From the NCBI RefSeq assembly GCF_007992435.1, contig NZ_BKAG01000032.1, positions 18,095 to 82,094 of the forward strand: 64,000 nucleotides of DNA, in the 5' to 3' direction. The translations under genes were made by a program, and so were the position numbers. Numbering within the stretch: position 1 is the stretch's first letter; the number at the start of each line of letters is the position of its first letter. The notes under the pieces are model-generated. The model ran no database searches and was not told the origin of the DNA. It saw nothing but the letters and a program-made list of their open reading frames with translations. This DNA is from Prosthecobacter gellanilyticus (lineage in GTDB: Bacteria > Verrucomicrobiota > Verrucomicrobiia > Verrucomicrobiales > Verrucomicrobiaceae). Shown here in pieces: positions 8,079-19,274 of this stretch.

Positions 8079-8894
8079 ATGAGTACCAAGGCCCGGCTTC
8101 ATCTGGAGAAACTGCGCTTTGCCTGGCATGTGGGAGCCAGTTTTGCCGACCGGCTCAGGTTGTGCTGGCTGCTTTCCAAGCACATCGCCGTGAATCGCGG
8201 CCTGACACGGCATTCCCGTGAGGCTGAGGAGTATCGCATCCGCTATGCGGGGAAGGAGACCTCTGTCGTCCTGCGGGACAACCTCACGGACGGCCTCATC
8301 TTCCAGGATGTGTTCGGCATCGAGTGTTATGCCTTTAGAGCCCAGGTCCAGCCTCCGAAATGCCTCGTGGATGCAGGTGCCAACATCGGCATGGCCTCTC
8401 TGTATTTTTCCCTCCGGCATCCAGAGGCCACGGTCCATAGCTTTGAGCCCGTGGAGCATGTCATGTGCCGTCGCAATGCGCGTCATGTGCATCCTCATGC
8501 GCTCGGAAAAGAGCCGGGGCAGCTTCATATCCTGATCGATCCGTTGAACAGTGGTGGTCATCGCCTAACCATCTATGATCAGGATTCAACGCTGGAGCGT
8601 CTGGAGGTGAAGGTGGAGCGTCTGGATCATCTCATCGACAGCGGGGGCCTGCCGGCGCCGGACTGGATGAAGATCGATGCCGAGGGCGCGGAATGCGATA
8701 TTTTGGAAGGACTGGGCCGTCACCTCTCCGCCCTGCGTGTGCTGCTCGCGGAGACCCAGTCACGTGCGAATCATGAATGGATCGTCGAACGTCTGCGCAG
8801 CTCGGGCTTCGCGCGCATCGACGAGCACATCCTGCACCCGGATGCCAGCCAGCCGCATGAATCATACTCCATCATTCACGCCCACAGGGACTGA
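8079..8894 (+). CDS. FkbM-family methyltransferase (1 of 3)
   Basis: 271 residues from the ATG at 8079; a GTG five codons earlier is less likely. The SAM-binding block is CLVDAGANIGMASLYFSLRHPEATVHSFEP, and the FkbM signature is DWMKIDAEGAECDILEGL, followed by LLAETQSRANHEWIVERLR. FkbM proteins methylate hydroxyl groups, commonly on sugars. The position between gmhA (32 bases) and the flippase gene (2 bases) indicates methylation of a glycan building block or chain. The acceptor is unknown. Confidence 0.82.
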   Translation: MSTKARLHLEKLRFAWHVGASFADRLRLCWLLSKHIAVNRGLTRHSREAEEYRIRYAGKETSVVLRDNLTDGLIFQDVFGIECYAFRAQVQPPKCLVDAGANIGMASLYFSLRHPEATVHSFEPVEHVMCRRNARHVHPHALGKEPGQLHILIDPLNSGGHRLTIYDQDSTLERLEVKVERLDHLIDSGGLPAPDWMKIDAEGAECDILEGLGRHLSALRVLLAETQSRANHEWIVERLRSSGFARIDEHILHPDASQPHESYSIIHAHRD

Positions 8895-8896
8895 TC

Positions 8897-10198
8897 ATGG
8901 GAGGAAACCTCAAACGCAGCGCCGTGTGGATGCTCGGCAGCCATGTCATGCGGCTGCTGGTGGGCTTCTTCCTCGGCACCTGGGTGGCGCGTGTGCTGGG
9001 TCCTGTGGAGTTCGGCATCCTGGCCACTGGCACGGCCGCCGTGGCCGTGGCGCACAGCGTGGCCGAGCTGGGCATCCGGCAGTTTTTGCTGAAGGAAGTG
9101 GGCCGCCGGAAGCGCAGCGGCGCGGTGATCGCAGGCACCATCATGCGGCTCTGGATGATGACCGGCGTGCTGGCAGCGCTCGGCCTAACGATTTGGAATA
9201 CCATCACCGGGGCGCTGCCCTGGCTGGTCCTTGTGGCCATGGTGGTGCCGCTGCTGTGTATCAGCCTGAGTGTGCACAACAACTGGGAGGAGAGCTGCCA
9301 CCGGGCGGATGTCTCCGCACGCAATCAATTGACCGGTTATCTCGTGGCCGCAGGCGCCCGGCTGGTGGCGCTGCTCACGGTGCCAAAGCTCGCGGTGATC
9401 TCGTGGACCTTTTCTTTGGAGACCGTGCTCGGCGGTCTGCTCGGCTTGCGCACGAAGCGTCAGCATGGACCTGCAGGCCGTTGGAACGGGCGGGTGGCAC
9501 GCATCGTCCTGTCGCGCGGAATGCCGCTGTTTTTAAGCCAGGCAGGGATGCTTCTTCTGCTGCGCATGGACACGCTCATGATTGAGGAAATCTCCGGCCG
9601 TCGCGAGGCAGGGATCTACGGTGCCGCCGTGCGCCTGAGCGAGCTGTGCTATGCGCTTTCCCCCATGCTGATCACGCTGATCCTGCCACGGCTGGGCAAG
9701 TCCCTCAGCCAGCGAGATGAGGACGGCTTCCGGAAGCTGAGTGCGAAAAGCGCGGGCCTGGGAGCCATGGCAGGTTTCAGCTCGGCCATCGGGCTCTGGC
9801 TCGTCGGCGGACTGTTTGTGCAGTGGCTCTTTGGCAGTGAGTATCTCGGCTCAGTGCCGGTGCTCATGATTCATTGCGTGGCTGCCATCCCGTTCTTCCT
9901 CGGCGAATGGCGCTCGGCCGTGCTGGTAGCGCTGGACAAGCCCGCATGGACGGCGCGCTTTGCCTGGCTGGCTGCTTTGTTGAACTTTTCGTTAAACCTT
10001 CTATGGATTCCGGATCACGGAGCGCTGGGCGCGGCTTGGGCCACCCTGACCAGTTATCTGGTGGGGGGCATGCTGGCCACCTGGTTCGTGCCTGAGCTAC
10101 GCTGGCTGGCCAGGATGCAGGCCGGCGCCTTGCTGGAACCTTTCCGTTGTCTCGGGGCTCCCAGACGCTGGTGGCGGGAGATGCTCGCCACATTTTGA
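8897..10198 (+). CDS. Polysaccharide flippase (Wzx-like, MATE/MVF superfamily)
   Basis: 433 residues with about 12 hydrophobic segments. The N-terminus (SAVWMLGSHVMRLLVGFFLGTWVARVLGPVEFGIL) is typical of oligosaccharide flippases, with the LGP-x-xFG motif. It would flip lipid-linked oligosaccharide across the inner membrane. It starts 2 bases after the first FkbM gene and is followed after 30 bases by the polymerase-like gene, the classic Wzx-Wzy pairing. The sequence carries a GCCTAAC word at 9183, read as Gly-Leu-Thr with a rare CTA codon. Confidence 0.88.
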   Translation: MGGNLKRSAVWMLGSHVMRLLVGFFLGTWVARVLGPVEFGILATGTAAVAVAHSVAELGIRQFLLKEVGRRKRSGAVIAGTIMRLWMMTGVLAALGLTIWNTITGALPWLVLVAMVVPLLCISLSVHNNWEESCHRADVSARNQLTGYLVAAGARLVALLTVPKLAVISWTFSLETVLGGLLGLRTKRQHGPAGRWNGRVARIVLSRGMPLFLSQAGMLLLLRMDTLMIEEISGRREAGIYGAAVRLSELCYALSPMLITLILPRLGKSLSQRDEDGFRKLSAKSAGLGAMAGFSSAIGLWLVGGLFVQWLFGSEYLGSVPVLMIHCVAAIPFFLGEWRSAVLVALDKPAWTARFAWLAALLNFSLNLLWIPDHGALGAAWATLTSYLVGGMLATWFVPELRWLARMQAGALLEPFRCLGAPRRWWREMLATF

Positions 10199-10228
10199 GT
10201 TCTTTTAACCGACGAGTTCTTTCACCTC

Positions 10229-11824
10229 ATGAATGACGGACGCGGCACGAATCCCTTCTCCATGATGCTGGGCCTGGGACTGGCCTTGTATGCCATTATC
10301 TCGGTCACCCTCACCCAGGGAAATTCCATCAGCGAGCTGTGCCTGATGCTCATGCTCGGCGGGCTCTTGCTGAGCCTCACCTCTCCGCGCCTGGCCTTCA
10401 CGGCCTGGATCATCACCTCCGGCTACATTGATCTGGTGAAGCGCCTCATGGTGCTCTCCGGCAGGGTGAGCCAGTCAGACCTCTATTATGTGCTGGGCAT
10501 TCATCCGCTGATGCTCGGCGGCATCACCATCTCGCTGATCGTCGGTGCCATGCTGGGCCGCCACCGCCTGCGTCAGGCAGATTTGTTGCGGTTCATCGCG
10601 GCGCTGATGTTCATGGGTCTGGCAGCGCTTGTCTCCTGGCGTGAGAACGGGCTGCAGATGGGCACGGTGATGGCCGATGTGGCCAACTCCGGCTTCTACG
10701 CGATGCTGCTGTTTGTGGTGCCCCTGCTCATCAAGGATCTGGACGCGGTGCTGCGACTTCTCCGGCTCGTCGTCATCGCTTACACGCCGGTGGCGGTTTA
10801 CGGCATCATCCAGCAGATTGTGGGATTCCAGGATTTCGAGATCGAGTACCTGCTCACGGGTCTCTCCATCGAGATCAAGCAGCTCCTGAGCAATGAGGTC
10901 CGTGCTTTCTCGACTCTGAACTCACCCACGGCGCTGGGATTCGGCTGCGGTGCCTGCCTCATTTTCTGCTACATCCTGGGCTGGCACCGCGACCAGAAGG
11001 CGGCCCAGTTCCGCTTCCCCAAGCTGCTCATCATCCTGATGATGGCGGCGTTTCTCGGCGGACTGGCCAGCGCCACCATGCGCTCCGCCTTCGTGCTTGT
11101 GCCAGTGGGCCTTCTGGGAAGCTGGCTGTTCTCCTCCCGGATCCGCACAAGGGTCTTCTACATGAGCATGGTCATAGGTTTTGTGGCCCTGGTGATCTCA
11201 TCCAAATGGATGCTGCAGGTTTTGCCCCAGGCGATGGCCGCGATGGGGGATGTTTCGGGAGACTCGGTCTTCATGTCGCAGATGCTTCGCGTGGGGACGT
11301 ACTATGAGCGCCTCATGGGTTTCTCCAACTGTCTGGCCAATCCGGCCGCCTACACCCTGACGGGATTTGGCGCGGAACGCGGGCGCGATTACGGGGACGA
11401 GTTCATGAACCATGACCCGCTGAGCAACATCCTCATCCGTTATGGTGCGCCAGCCTTGTTCCTGACGCTCTTCAGCATCTGGATGGCGCTCCGGGTGATG
11501 CACCGCAGTGTCTTGAGCCTGCCGGAAGGCGGCAGCCGGCGCACCGCCGCCCTCCTGCTCAGTGTGCCACTGGGCTACATGGTGGCCTCCGTGCTCCAGG
11601 GCAGCGTCTTCGGCACCTTCCCGCTCAATCTCCTGGCCTACCTCTGCCTGGGGCTCATCCAGTCCCTAGGACGCTCCATGCAGCCGGAGGCTTCACAGGT
11701 TCCTGCAGCACCACACATGGATTTCCGGCCGCCTCCCCGAAGCATGATGACCCAACCAAGAATGCTTCCACGGCCGGCGCCGGGTTCCTTTGCCGCGGGC
11801 AGGCGGCCGTTCACACCTCCGTGA
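10229..11824 (+). CDS. O-antigen polymerase/ligase-like membrane protein
   Basis: 531 residues with 10 or more membrane segments and one large extracytoplasmic loop (about residues 330-395, with the conserved-looking RVGTYYERLMGFSNCLANPAAYTLTGFGAERGRDYGDEF run broken by membrane helices). That topology and the ...GFGAERG...NHDPLSNILIRYGAPALF pattern fit the Wzy/WaaL O-antigen ligase superfamily. It would polymerise or transfer glycan repeat units on the periplasmic face. The proline-rich C-terminal ~45 residues (APHMDFRPPPRSMMTQ...) are hydrophilic, probably a cytoplasmic tail. Its stop overlaps the start of the next glycosyltransferase (GTGA). Confidence 0.82.
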   Translation: MNDGRGTNPFSMMLGLGLALYAIISVTLTQGNSISELCLMLMLGGLLLSLTSPRLAFTAWIITSGYIDLVKRLMVLSGRVSQSDLYYVLGIHPLMLGGITISLIVGAMLGRHRLRQADLLRFIAALMFMGLAALVSWRENGLQMGTVMADVANSGFYAMLLFVVPLLIKDLDAVLRLLRLVVIAYTPVAVYGIIQQIVGFQDFEIEYLLTGLSIEIKQLLSNEVRAFSTLNSPTALGFGCGACLIFCYILGWHRDQKAAQFRFPKLLIILMMAAFLGGLASATMRSAFVLVPVGLLGSWLFSSRIRTRVFYMSMVIGFVALVISSKWMLQVLPQAMAAMGDVSGDSVFMSQMLRVGTYYERLMGFSNCLANPAAYTLTGFGAERGRDYGDEFMNHDPLSNILIRYGAPALFLTLFSIWMALRVMHRSVLSLPEGGSRRTAALLLSVPLGYMVASVLQGSVFGTFPLNLLAYLCLGLIQSLGRSMQPEASQVPAAPHMDFRPPPRSMMTQPRMLPRPAPGSFAAGRRPFTPP

Positions 11825-12876
11825 AGATCGTCGTTCATCGGATCTGCGGCGTTGGAGACGCGGTGCAGATCACGCCTCTGCTCCAGCAGATGCGGCTGGA
11901 CTGTCCGGACGCGGAGATCACTTTCATGACCAGCCAGAATGCGGCGGATGTGGTGCGTGGTGCTCCGTATGTGGACCACGTCGTGGCCATGCCTCTGGCC
12001 AGCGTCACTCCCGGCCGTGGCAACCCGTTTCTCTGGCACATGTGGTCACAGATTGCCGCGCAGGGTCCCATGGATCTTCTGGTGACACTGGATTCCCGCT
12101 GGGTGCACTCGGTCGGCGCCTGGACCGTGCGCGCCCGCCGTCGCGTGGGGCTCAGCACTGGGAAAAAATGGCGGCCTCATCCTTTTCACGATGTCCTCGG
12201 ATATCCCGAGAATCCGCAGCATGAGACCCGCCATGCCAGCCAGGTTTTCCTGGAATTGTGGACCAAGGCCACAGCTCACGCGGATCGTGGTCTCTCCGCA
12301 TCGCTTCCACATCTGGGGCTGGGTGATCCGCATGCGCGCTGGGACGGCGCGCTGGCAACACGCTATCTCTGCCTGGCTCCGGGCGCGGGGAACTGGCTGA
12401 ACCCCGCGGACTACAAGCGCTGGCCTGCGCCGCACTGGCAGAGATTGATGACTCTGGCTGCCGAGGCTGGCTGGCAGACGGTGGTGCTCGGCACGGCGGG
12501 AGATTTCCCGCCCGAGCTGCTGCCTGAAGGCGCTCTGGATCTGACGGGCCGCACCACGCTGGCGGAGACCGCCAGTCTGCTGCGGCGGAGCGGTGGCTTC
12601 ATCGGGCATGACTCGGGCTTGTTTCATCTGGCGTTAGGCCTGGATGTGCCTGCGGCCGCCTTCTTCGGCCCTACGCGTTCCGATCTCACCGGCCCTTTCC
12701 GCAAGCCGAGGTCACGTGTGCTGCGCGCCGCTGATGTTCCCTGTGCTCCGTGCTGCCATGCGCACTGCATCCTGCCAGATGCCGCCGCCCGCGCCTGGCA
12801 TGGCGCGCCGCCCTGCATGGCCCGCATCCAGCCGGACCAGGCCTGGACCGAGATCCAGGGTTTCCTCGCTGCCTGA
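11821..12876 (+). CDS. Glycosyltransferase family 9 (heptosyltransferase-like)
   Basis: 351 residues from a GTG overlapping the previous stop by 4 bases. The N-terminus HRICGVGDAVQITPLLQQMRLDCP is the GT9 (ADP-heptose:LPS) pattern, and the C-terminal nucleotide-sugar region is GFIGHDSGLFHLALGLDVPAAAFFGPT. A cysteine-rich CAPCCHAHC follows, a feature common in this family. It likely adds a heptose-type sugar in the cytoplasm, consistent with hldA and gmhA in the same operon. Donor and acceptor are inferred. A GTTAGGC word at 12633 lies in the conserved ALGLD segment and uses the rare TTA codon. Confidence 0.85.
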   Translation: MKIVVHRICGVGDAVQITPLLQQMRLDCPDAEITFMTSQNAADVVRGAPYVDHVVAMPLASVTPGRGNPFLWHMWSQIAAQGPMDLLVTLDSRWVHSVGAWTVRARRRVGLSTGKKWRPHPFHDVLGYPENPQHETRHASQVFLELWTKATAHADRGLSASLPHLGLGDPHARWDGALATRYLCLAPGAGNWLNPADYKRWPAPHWQRLMTLAAEAGWQTVVLGTAGDFPPELLPEGALDLTGRTTLAETASLLRRSGGFIGHDSGLFHLALGLDVPAAAFFGPTRSDLTGPFRKPRSRVLRAADVPCAPCCHAHCILPDAAARAWHGAPPCMARIQPDQAWTEIQGFLAA

Positions 12877-12898
12877 TCACCCGCCCGCTCCTGATGAG

Positions 12899-13726
12899 AT
12901 GAAGACCTCCCACCACCTCCTCCACATGCTGTGCCAGCGCTGGCCCTTTCTGCGCGGGCGCGATGCCATCCCCCGCCATTTCCTGAAGGATGACTTTGCC
13001 CAAAGCCTGGCTGCTTATGGCCCGTGGATCACCACACGTGATGGATGGGAGATGAAGGCCAACATGGGTGGTGACTACACGTCCCAGGTTCTCAAGCTCT
13101 TCGGTGAGCTGGAGCCTCTGACCAAGGCCTTCCTGTTGCAGCACCTGGGGCCGCGTGGTGTGTTCTTGGATATTGGCGCGAATGTCGGTTACTTCTCCCT
13201 GCTGCTGGCGCGGCACCAGCCGCAGTCCCGCGTCTTTGCCTTTGAACCCAACCCTGCCATCTCGACCCTTTTGGCGGATTCCATCGAGCGTGGCGGCCTG
13301 GGTGATCGTCTTTCCCTGCACACGTTCGCGGCTTCTGATTCCGTAGGCAGCGTCAGCTTCCGCGTCGAAGGAGACAACTCGGGGCATTCGCGGCTCGTCG
13401 GCGGACCGGAGTCCGCGGCATCTGCCGAACAAACTTTGCAGGTGGAAACGGTTCGCCTGGATGACTGGCTCCCGCCGCAGCTTGGAGGGCGCCAGATCCA
13501 GGTGGTGAAGATCGATGTCGAAGGCGCGGAGCTTCGCGTCCTCCGTGGCATGGAGAAGCTGCTGGCCCAGCACCGTCCCGCGCTCGTGGTCGAGGCCTAT
13601 GACGAGCATCTGGCCGAATTTGGAGACAGTTGCGCTTCCCTGCGTTCCTGGCTGAAAGCCGCCGGTTATGTAGAAGAGGCCTTCTTGGGCGGGAACCTGC
13701 ATCTGGTGCATCGCGACGCCCGCTGA
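12899..13726 (+). CDS. FkbM-family methyltransferase (2 of 3)
   Basis: 275 residues from the ATG at 12899. The open frame extends 85 codons upstream, but only over the end of the previous gene. The SAM site is GVFLDIGANVGYFSLLLARHQPQSRVFAFEPNP (residues ~79-111), and the FkbM signature is IQVVKIDVEGAELRVLRGM, with ALVVEAYDEHL. It is probably a sugar O-methyltransferase acting on the glycan assembled by neighbouring enzymes. It follows the GT9 gene by 22 bases and precedes a GT4 gene by 24 bases. Confidence 0.85.
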   Translation: MKTSHHLLHMLCQRWPFLRGRDAIPRHFLKDDFAQSLAAYGPWITTRDGWEMKANMGGDYTSQVLKLFGELEPLTKAFLLQHLGPRGVFLDIGANVGYFSLLLARHQPQSRVFAFEPNPAISTLLADSIERGGLGDRLSLHTFAASDSVGSVSFRVEGDNSGHSRLVGGPESAASAEQTLQVETVRLDDWLPPQLGGRQIQVVKIDVEGAELRVLRGMEKLLAQHRPALVVEAYDEHLAEFGDSCASLRSWLKAAGYVEEAFLGGNLHLVHRDAR

Positions 13727-13750
13727 CGCAGCCTTTGATTTCTGAACAGC

Positions 13751-14920
13751 ATGGACCGTCCCCGCCTGCTCATCATCAGCCACACGTACGCGGCCACGGA
13801 GAATCGTAAAAAGATCCAGGCCCTCGCGGCGCATTTTGACGTCGTGTGTGTGACCTCGGCGCTGGAGTCTCACCTCATCCTTGGACGTGCGGCTTCTGAT
13901 TTCGATGATGATGGCGATGCAGCCACGCGCACCTATGAGCTGGTCCGCTGCCAGCGTAACACGCCTAACGAAACACGTTTCTATTATCGGGGGCTGTCCA
14001 AGGTCATGCAGAGCGGACGTCTTGATGTCATCCTCGTCGAGAATGAACCCTGGTCAGTCGTGTGCCTGCAGGCGCGGCTGCTGAAGTCTCTCCACCAGCC
14101 GCACGCATTGTTCGGCGTGTTTACCTGGGAGAACGTTGAACGCACGGGATTGAAGGGCTGGATCCTGGACAAGGTCTACCGGTTTGCCGCAGCCACCACG
14201 GACTTCTTCATTGCGGGAAGCCAGCGCACAGCGGCCATTTTGACCTCTCGCGGGATGCCTCTGGAGAAGATTCTAGTCGCCGGGCAGCTTGGTGTTGATC
14301 TGGCCAGTCACTCTCCTGCTCATGGAGATGAGAGAGAAGCGCTTCGTGGCGGTCAGGGCCTGCCGGAGAAGGCTTTCGTGGTCGGCTACTGCGGTCGCTG
14401 GGTGGAGGCCAAGGGTCTGCATGAACTGGTTTCCGCCTGTGATGGTATGAAGGCTGTGCATCTGGCGCTTCTCGGTGCGGGACCGCTCCATCCCTGGTTG
14501 GAGGAACAGGCGCGCACGCGGCCCTGGATGCATCTGCTCGGCGCGCGGCCTCATGCGGAAGTGCCTGATTTTCTGCGCTGCCTGGATGTCTTCGTTCTGG
14601 CCAGCAAACCCTACCACAAGGATGGGGAGAACTGGGAGGAGCAGTTCGGTCATGTCTTGATCGAGGCCATGGCCTGCCAGGTGGCCACGGTCGGTTCCAG
14701 CAGCGGTGCCATCCCGGAGGTGGTGGGCGAGCCGGAAGTGGTGTTTCCCTGGGGTGACGCGGGAGTGTTAAAACAAATTTTAGTTAGGCTGCAGGAAGAT
14801 GCCGGCTTCCTGTCCGACATCGTGCGGCGCCAGTACCAACAGGTGCTTGAGAAACACACGCACGAGGCTCTCGCGACTCATTGGACCGCCTTCATTCGCA
14901 AGAACCTTCCCAGATCTTGA
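13751..14920 (+). CDS. Glycosyltransferase family 4
   Basis: 389 residues with the two Rossmann-like domains of GT-B enzymes. Seen are RLLIISHTYAATENRKKIQAL at the N-terminus, VVGYCGRWVEAKGLHELV at the start of the donor domain, and the EX7E-type motif EEQFGHVLIEAMACQVATVGSSSGAIPEVV. It transfers a sugar from a nucleotide donor to the growing lipid-linked glycan. Sugar specificity cannot be read from sequence. A GTTAGGC word with an AT-rich flank lies at 14783 (Leu-Val-Arg using TTA and AGG). Confidence 0.87.
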   Translation: MDRPRLLIISHTYAATENRKKIQALAAHFDVVCVTSALESHLILGRAASDFDDDGDAATRTYELVRCQRNTPNETRFYYRGLSKVMQSGRLDVILVENEPWSVVCLQARLLKSLHQPHALFGVFTWENVERTGLKGWILDKVYRFAAATTDFFIAGSQRTAAILTSRGMPLEKILVAGQLGVDLASHSPAHGDEREALRGGQGLPEKAFVVGYCGRWVEAKGLHELVSACDGMKAVHLALLGAGPLHPWLEEQARTRPWMHLLGARPHAEVPDFLRCLDVFVLASKPYHKDGENWEEQFGHVLIEAMACQVATVGSSSGAIPEVVGEPEVVFPWGDAGVLKQILVRLQEDAGFLSDIVRRQYQQVLEKHTHEALATHWTAFIRKNLPRS

Positions 14921-14925
14921 CTAAC

Positions 14926-15654
14926 ATGCGTCGCTGCCTCCATCTCGCCGCTTCACGCTTTGAGCGCCTCTCGCGCCCGGCCACGGCTCTGCTCTGCCAG
15001 CCTGGATGGATTCATCTGGGCGAGCCGCCTATCGACTGGCCAGCTGAGGTGCGTGAGCAGATGCGTTTTGGAAACTGGACTGGCGCTACGCGTCTCTGGC
15101 TGGCCTCTCACTATCGCCGCCTGCGGCCACGCTACTCCGCGGAGGAGCTTGCGCAGCTTTATGCTGCCTGTGAGTTCCGCGAGTTCTTCTTCCAGGCTGG
15201 CGGACGGCTGGACTTTGAGGATGCGAGTTTTGATTTCATCGTCAGCGAGCACTTCTTCGAGCACCTGCAGCTTCCGGATGCGCTCGCGCTCATGAAGGAA
15301 TGCCAGCGCCTCCTGCGTCCCGGTGGAGTCATCCGCACCAGCGTGCCGGATGCCGATCTGCGTGGTTATGCCCCTCCTGAGCCCCCGGGTTACCCGGGTG
15401 CCATCGTGCCCTGGGACCATCACCAAAAGCACAAGTCCCGCTGGAACGTGCACAGCTTCTCGGAGTTGTTACGCCTCGCCGGCTTGGAGCCACGGCCTAT
15501 CCAATATTGCACCAGTGACCGGCAGTATCACGATGATTTGAAGCTGGCCGCCTCGGCAGATCCGCAGCACGCTGCCGCCGACTTGATTGCCACCACGGAC
15601 TACTTCCGCCGCCTGCCGTCCCTGATCATGGATGGCATCAAACCACGGACATGA
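14926..15654 (+). CDS. SAM-methyltransferase-like protein with degenerate SAM-binding motif
   Basis: 242 residues from the ATG at 14926. The second half is a recognisable class I methyltransferase (Methyltransf_11/COG4627 style): FEDASFDFIVSEHFFEHLQLPDALALMKECQRLLRPGGVIRTSVPDADLRGY, then NVHSFSELLRLAGLEPR. The glycine-rich motif I expected near the N-terminus (LNLGCG) is not visible; the comparable place reads GWIHLGEPPIDWP. It may be an inactive or remodelled enzyme. It begins 5 bases after the GT4 stop, and its own stop overlaps the next gene's ATG (ATGA), so it is translationally coupled in the glycan operon. Confidence 0.7.
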   Translation: MRRCLHLAASRFERLSRPATALLCQPGWIHLGEPPIDWPAEVREQMRFGNWTGATRLWLASHYRRLRPRYSAEELAQLYAACEFREFFFQAGGRLDFEDASFDFIVSEHFFEHLQLPDALALMKECQRLLRPGGVIRTSVPDADLRGYAPPEPPGYPGAIVPWDHHQKHKSRWNVHSFSELLRLAGLEPRPIQYCTSDRQYHDDLKLAASADPQHAAADLIATTDYFRRLPSLIMDGIKPRT

Positions 15655-16454
15655 TGAGAAGACTCCAGGACATGTGGCTTGGACTTCAGGATCTGCTGAA
15701 GTTTGATCACGTGGCTCATCTGCTGTCCCAGCGTCTGCTGGGTCGGGGTGCGGGCTGGACGGTCTACCGCAAAGACAAGCTCTGCTTCCTCGTGGATCAC
15801 AGCGCCGGGGACCAGAACGGCACGCGCGACTGCCTGACGCAGCCAATGTATCGTGACCTGCTCAAGCTCTTGAAGCTGCCGAAATCACTGCGCGTGCTGG
15901 ACCTCGGCTCGAACGGCGGCGGCTTTCCGCTGCTCTGCCTGGATGAAGGTCACAACATCACAGCACTCGCCTGTGTGGAGGTGAATCCCTGGACCTTCTC
16001 GCGTCTGTCTCTGAACATCATGCATAATGTGGGCCTTCATGCGAAGCTGATGAACGTCGCCATCGGCGGTCATGCGCGGCTGCTGCGTCTGCGCCTGTCT
16101 CGCGGCGGTACCGGTCATTCCATTTATGAAGGCTCCGCCTCGGGAGATGAAGTGGAGATCCGTGTCCGCAGTTTTGATGACATCTACACCGAGGCCTTTG
16201 GCGATGGGTTCGTGGATGTGTGCAAGATGGATGTTGAAGGCGCTGAGTATGAGACACTGCTGGAAGGTCACGCTGAGTCTCTCCGGAAGGTGCATCATCT
16301 CATCATCGAGATTCACGAGGCACCTGCGGAGAAGCAGCAGGCCCTGCGCACTCGTCTCCAGGCGCTGGGCTTGAAGCATGTCATGACCTCTCAGGCCCAT
16401 GACGACGTGCATCTTTTCACCAACGAGACCTGGTCCGCGGGAGGTTCCGTTTGA
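15651..16454 (+). CDS. FkbM-family methyltransferase (3 of 3)
   Basis: 267 residues. The SAM motif is LRVLDLGSNGGGFPLLCLDEGHNITALACVEVNP, and the FkbM signature is VDVCKMDVEGAEYETLLEGH, followed by HLIIEIHEAP. The N-terminus (MWLGLQDLLKFDHVAHLLSQRLLG) has no counterpart in the other two copies. The start codon overlaps the stop of the preceding methyltransferase-like gene. It is convergent with the GT9 gene on the other strand, 8 bases away. It probably methylates the surface glycan; the target is unknown. Confidence 0.83.
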   Translation: MMRRLQDMWLGLQDLLKFDHVAHLLSQRLLGRGAGWTVYRKDKLCFLVDHSAGDQNGTRDCLTQPMYRDLLKLLKLPKSLRVLDLGSNGGGFPLLCLDEGHNITALACVEVNPWTFSRLSLNIMHNVGLHAKLMNVAIGGHARLLRLRLSRGGTGHSIYEGSASGDEVEIRVRSFDDIYTEAFGDGFVDVCKMDVEGAEYETLLEGHAESLRKVHHLIIEIHEAPAEKQQALRTRLQALGLKHVMTSQAHDDVHLFTNETWSAGGSV

Positions 16455-16462
16455 GCCAGCGT

Positions 16463-19181
<2,719 letters not shown>

Positions 19182-19274
19182 AAAAGTTCATCTCATGAGC
19201 GGCAACTTGTGGGTGAGCGGATGGTTGAAGAGTTGCCGCCCGGAAGATTTGAAGCGGTCGTCTAACTTGCCCCC

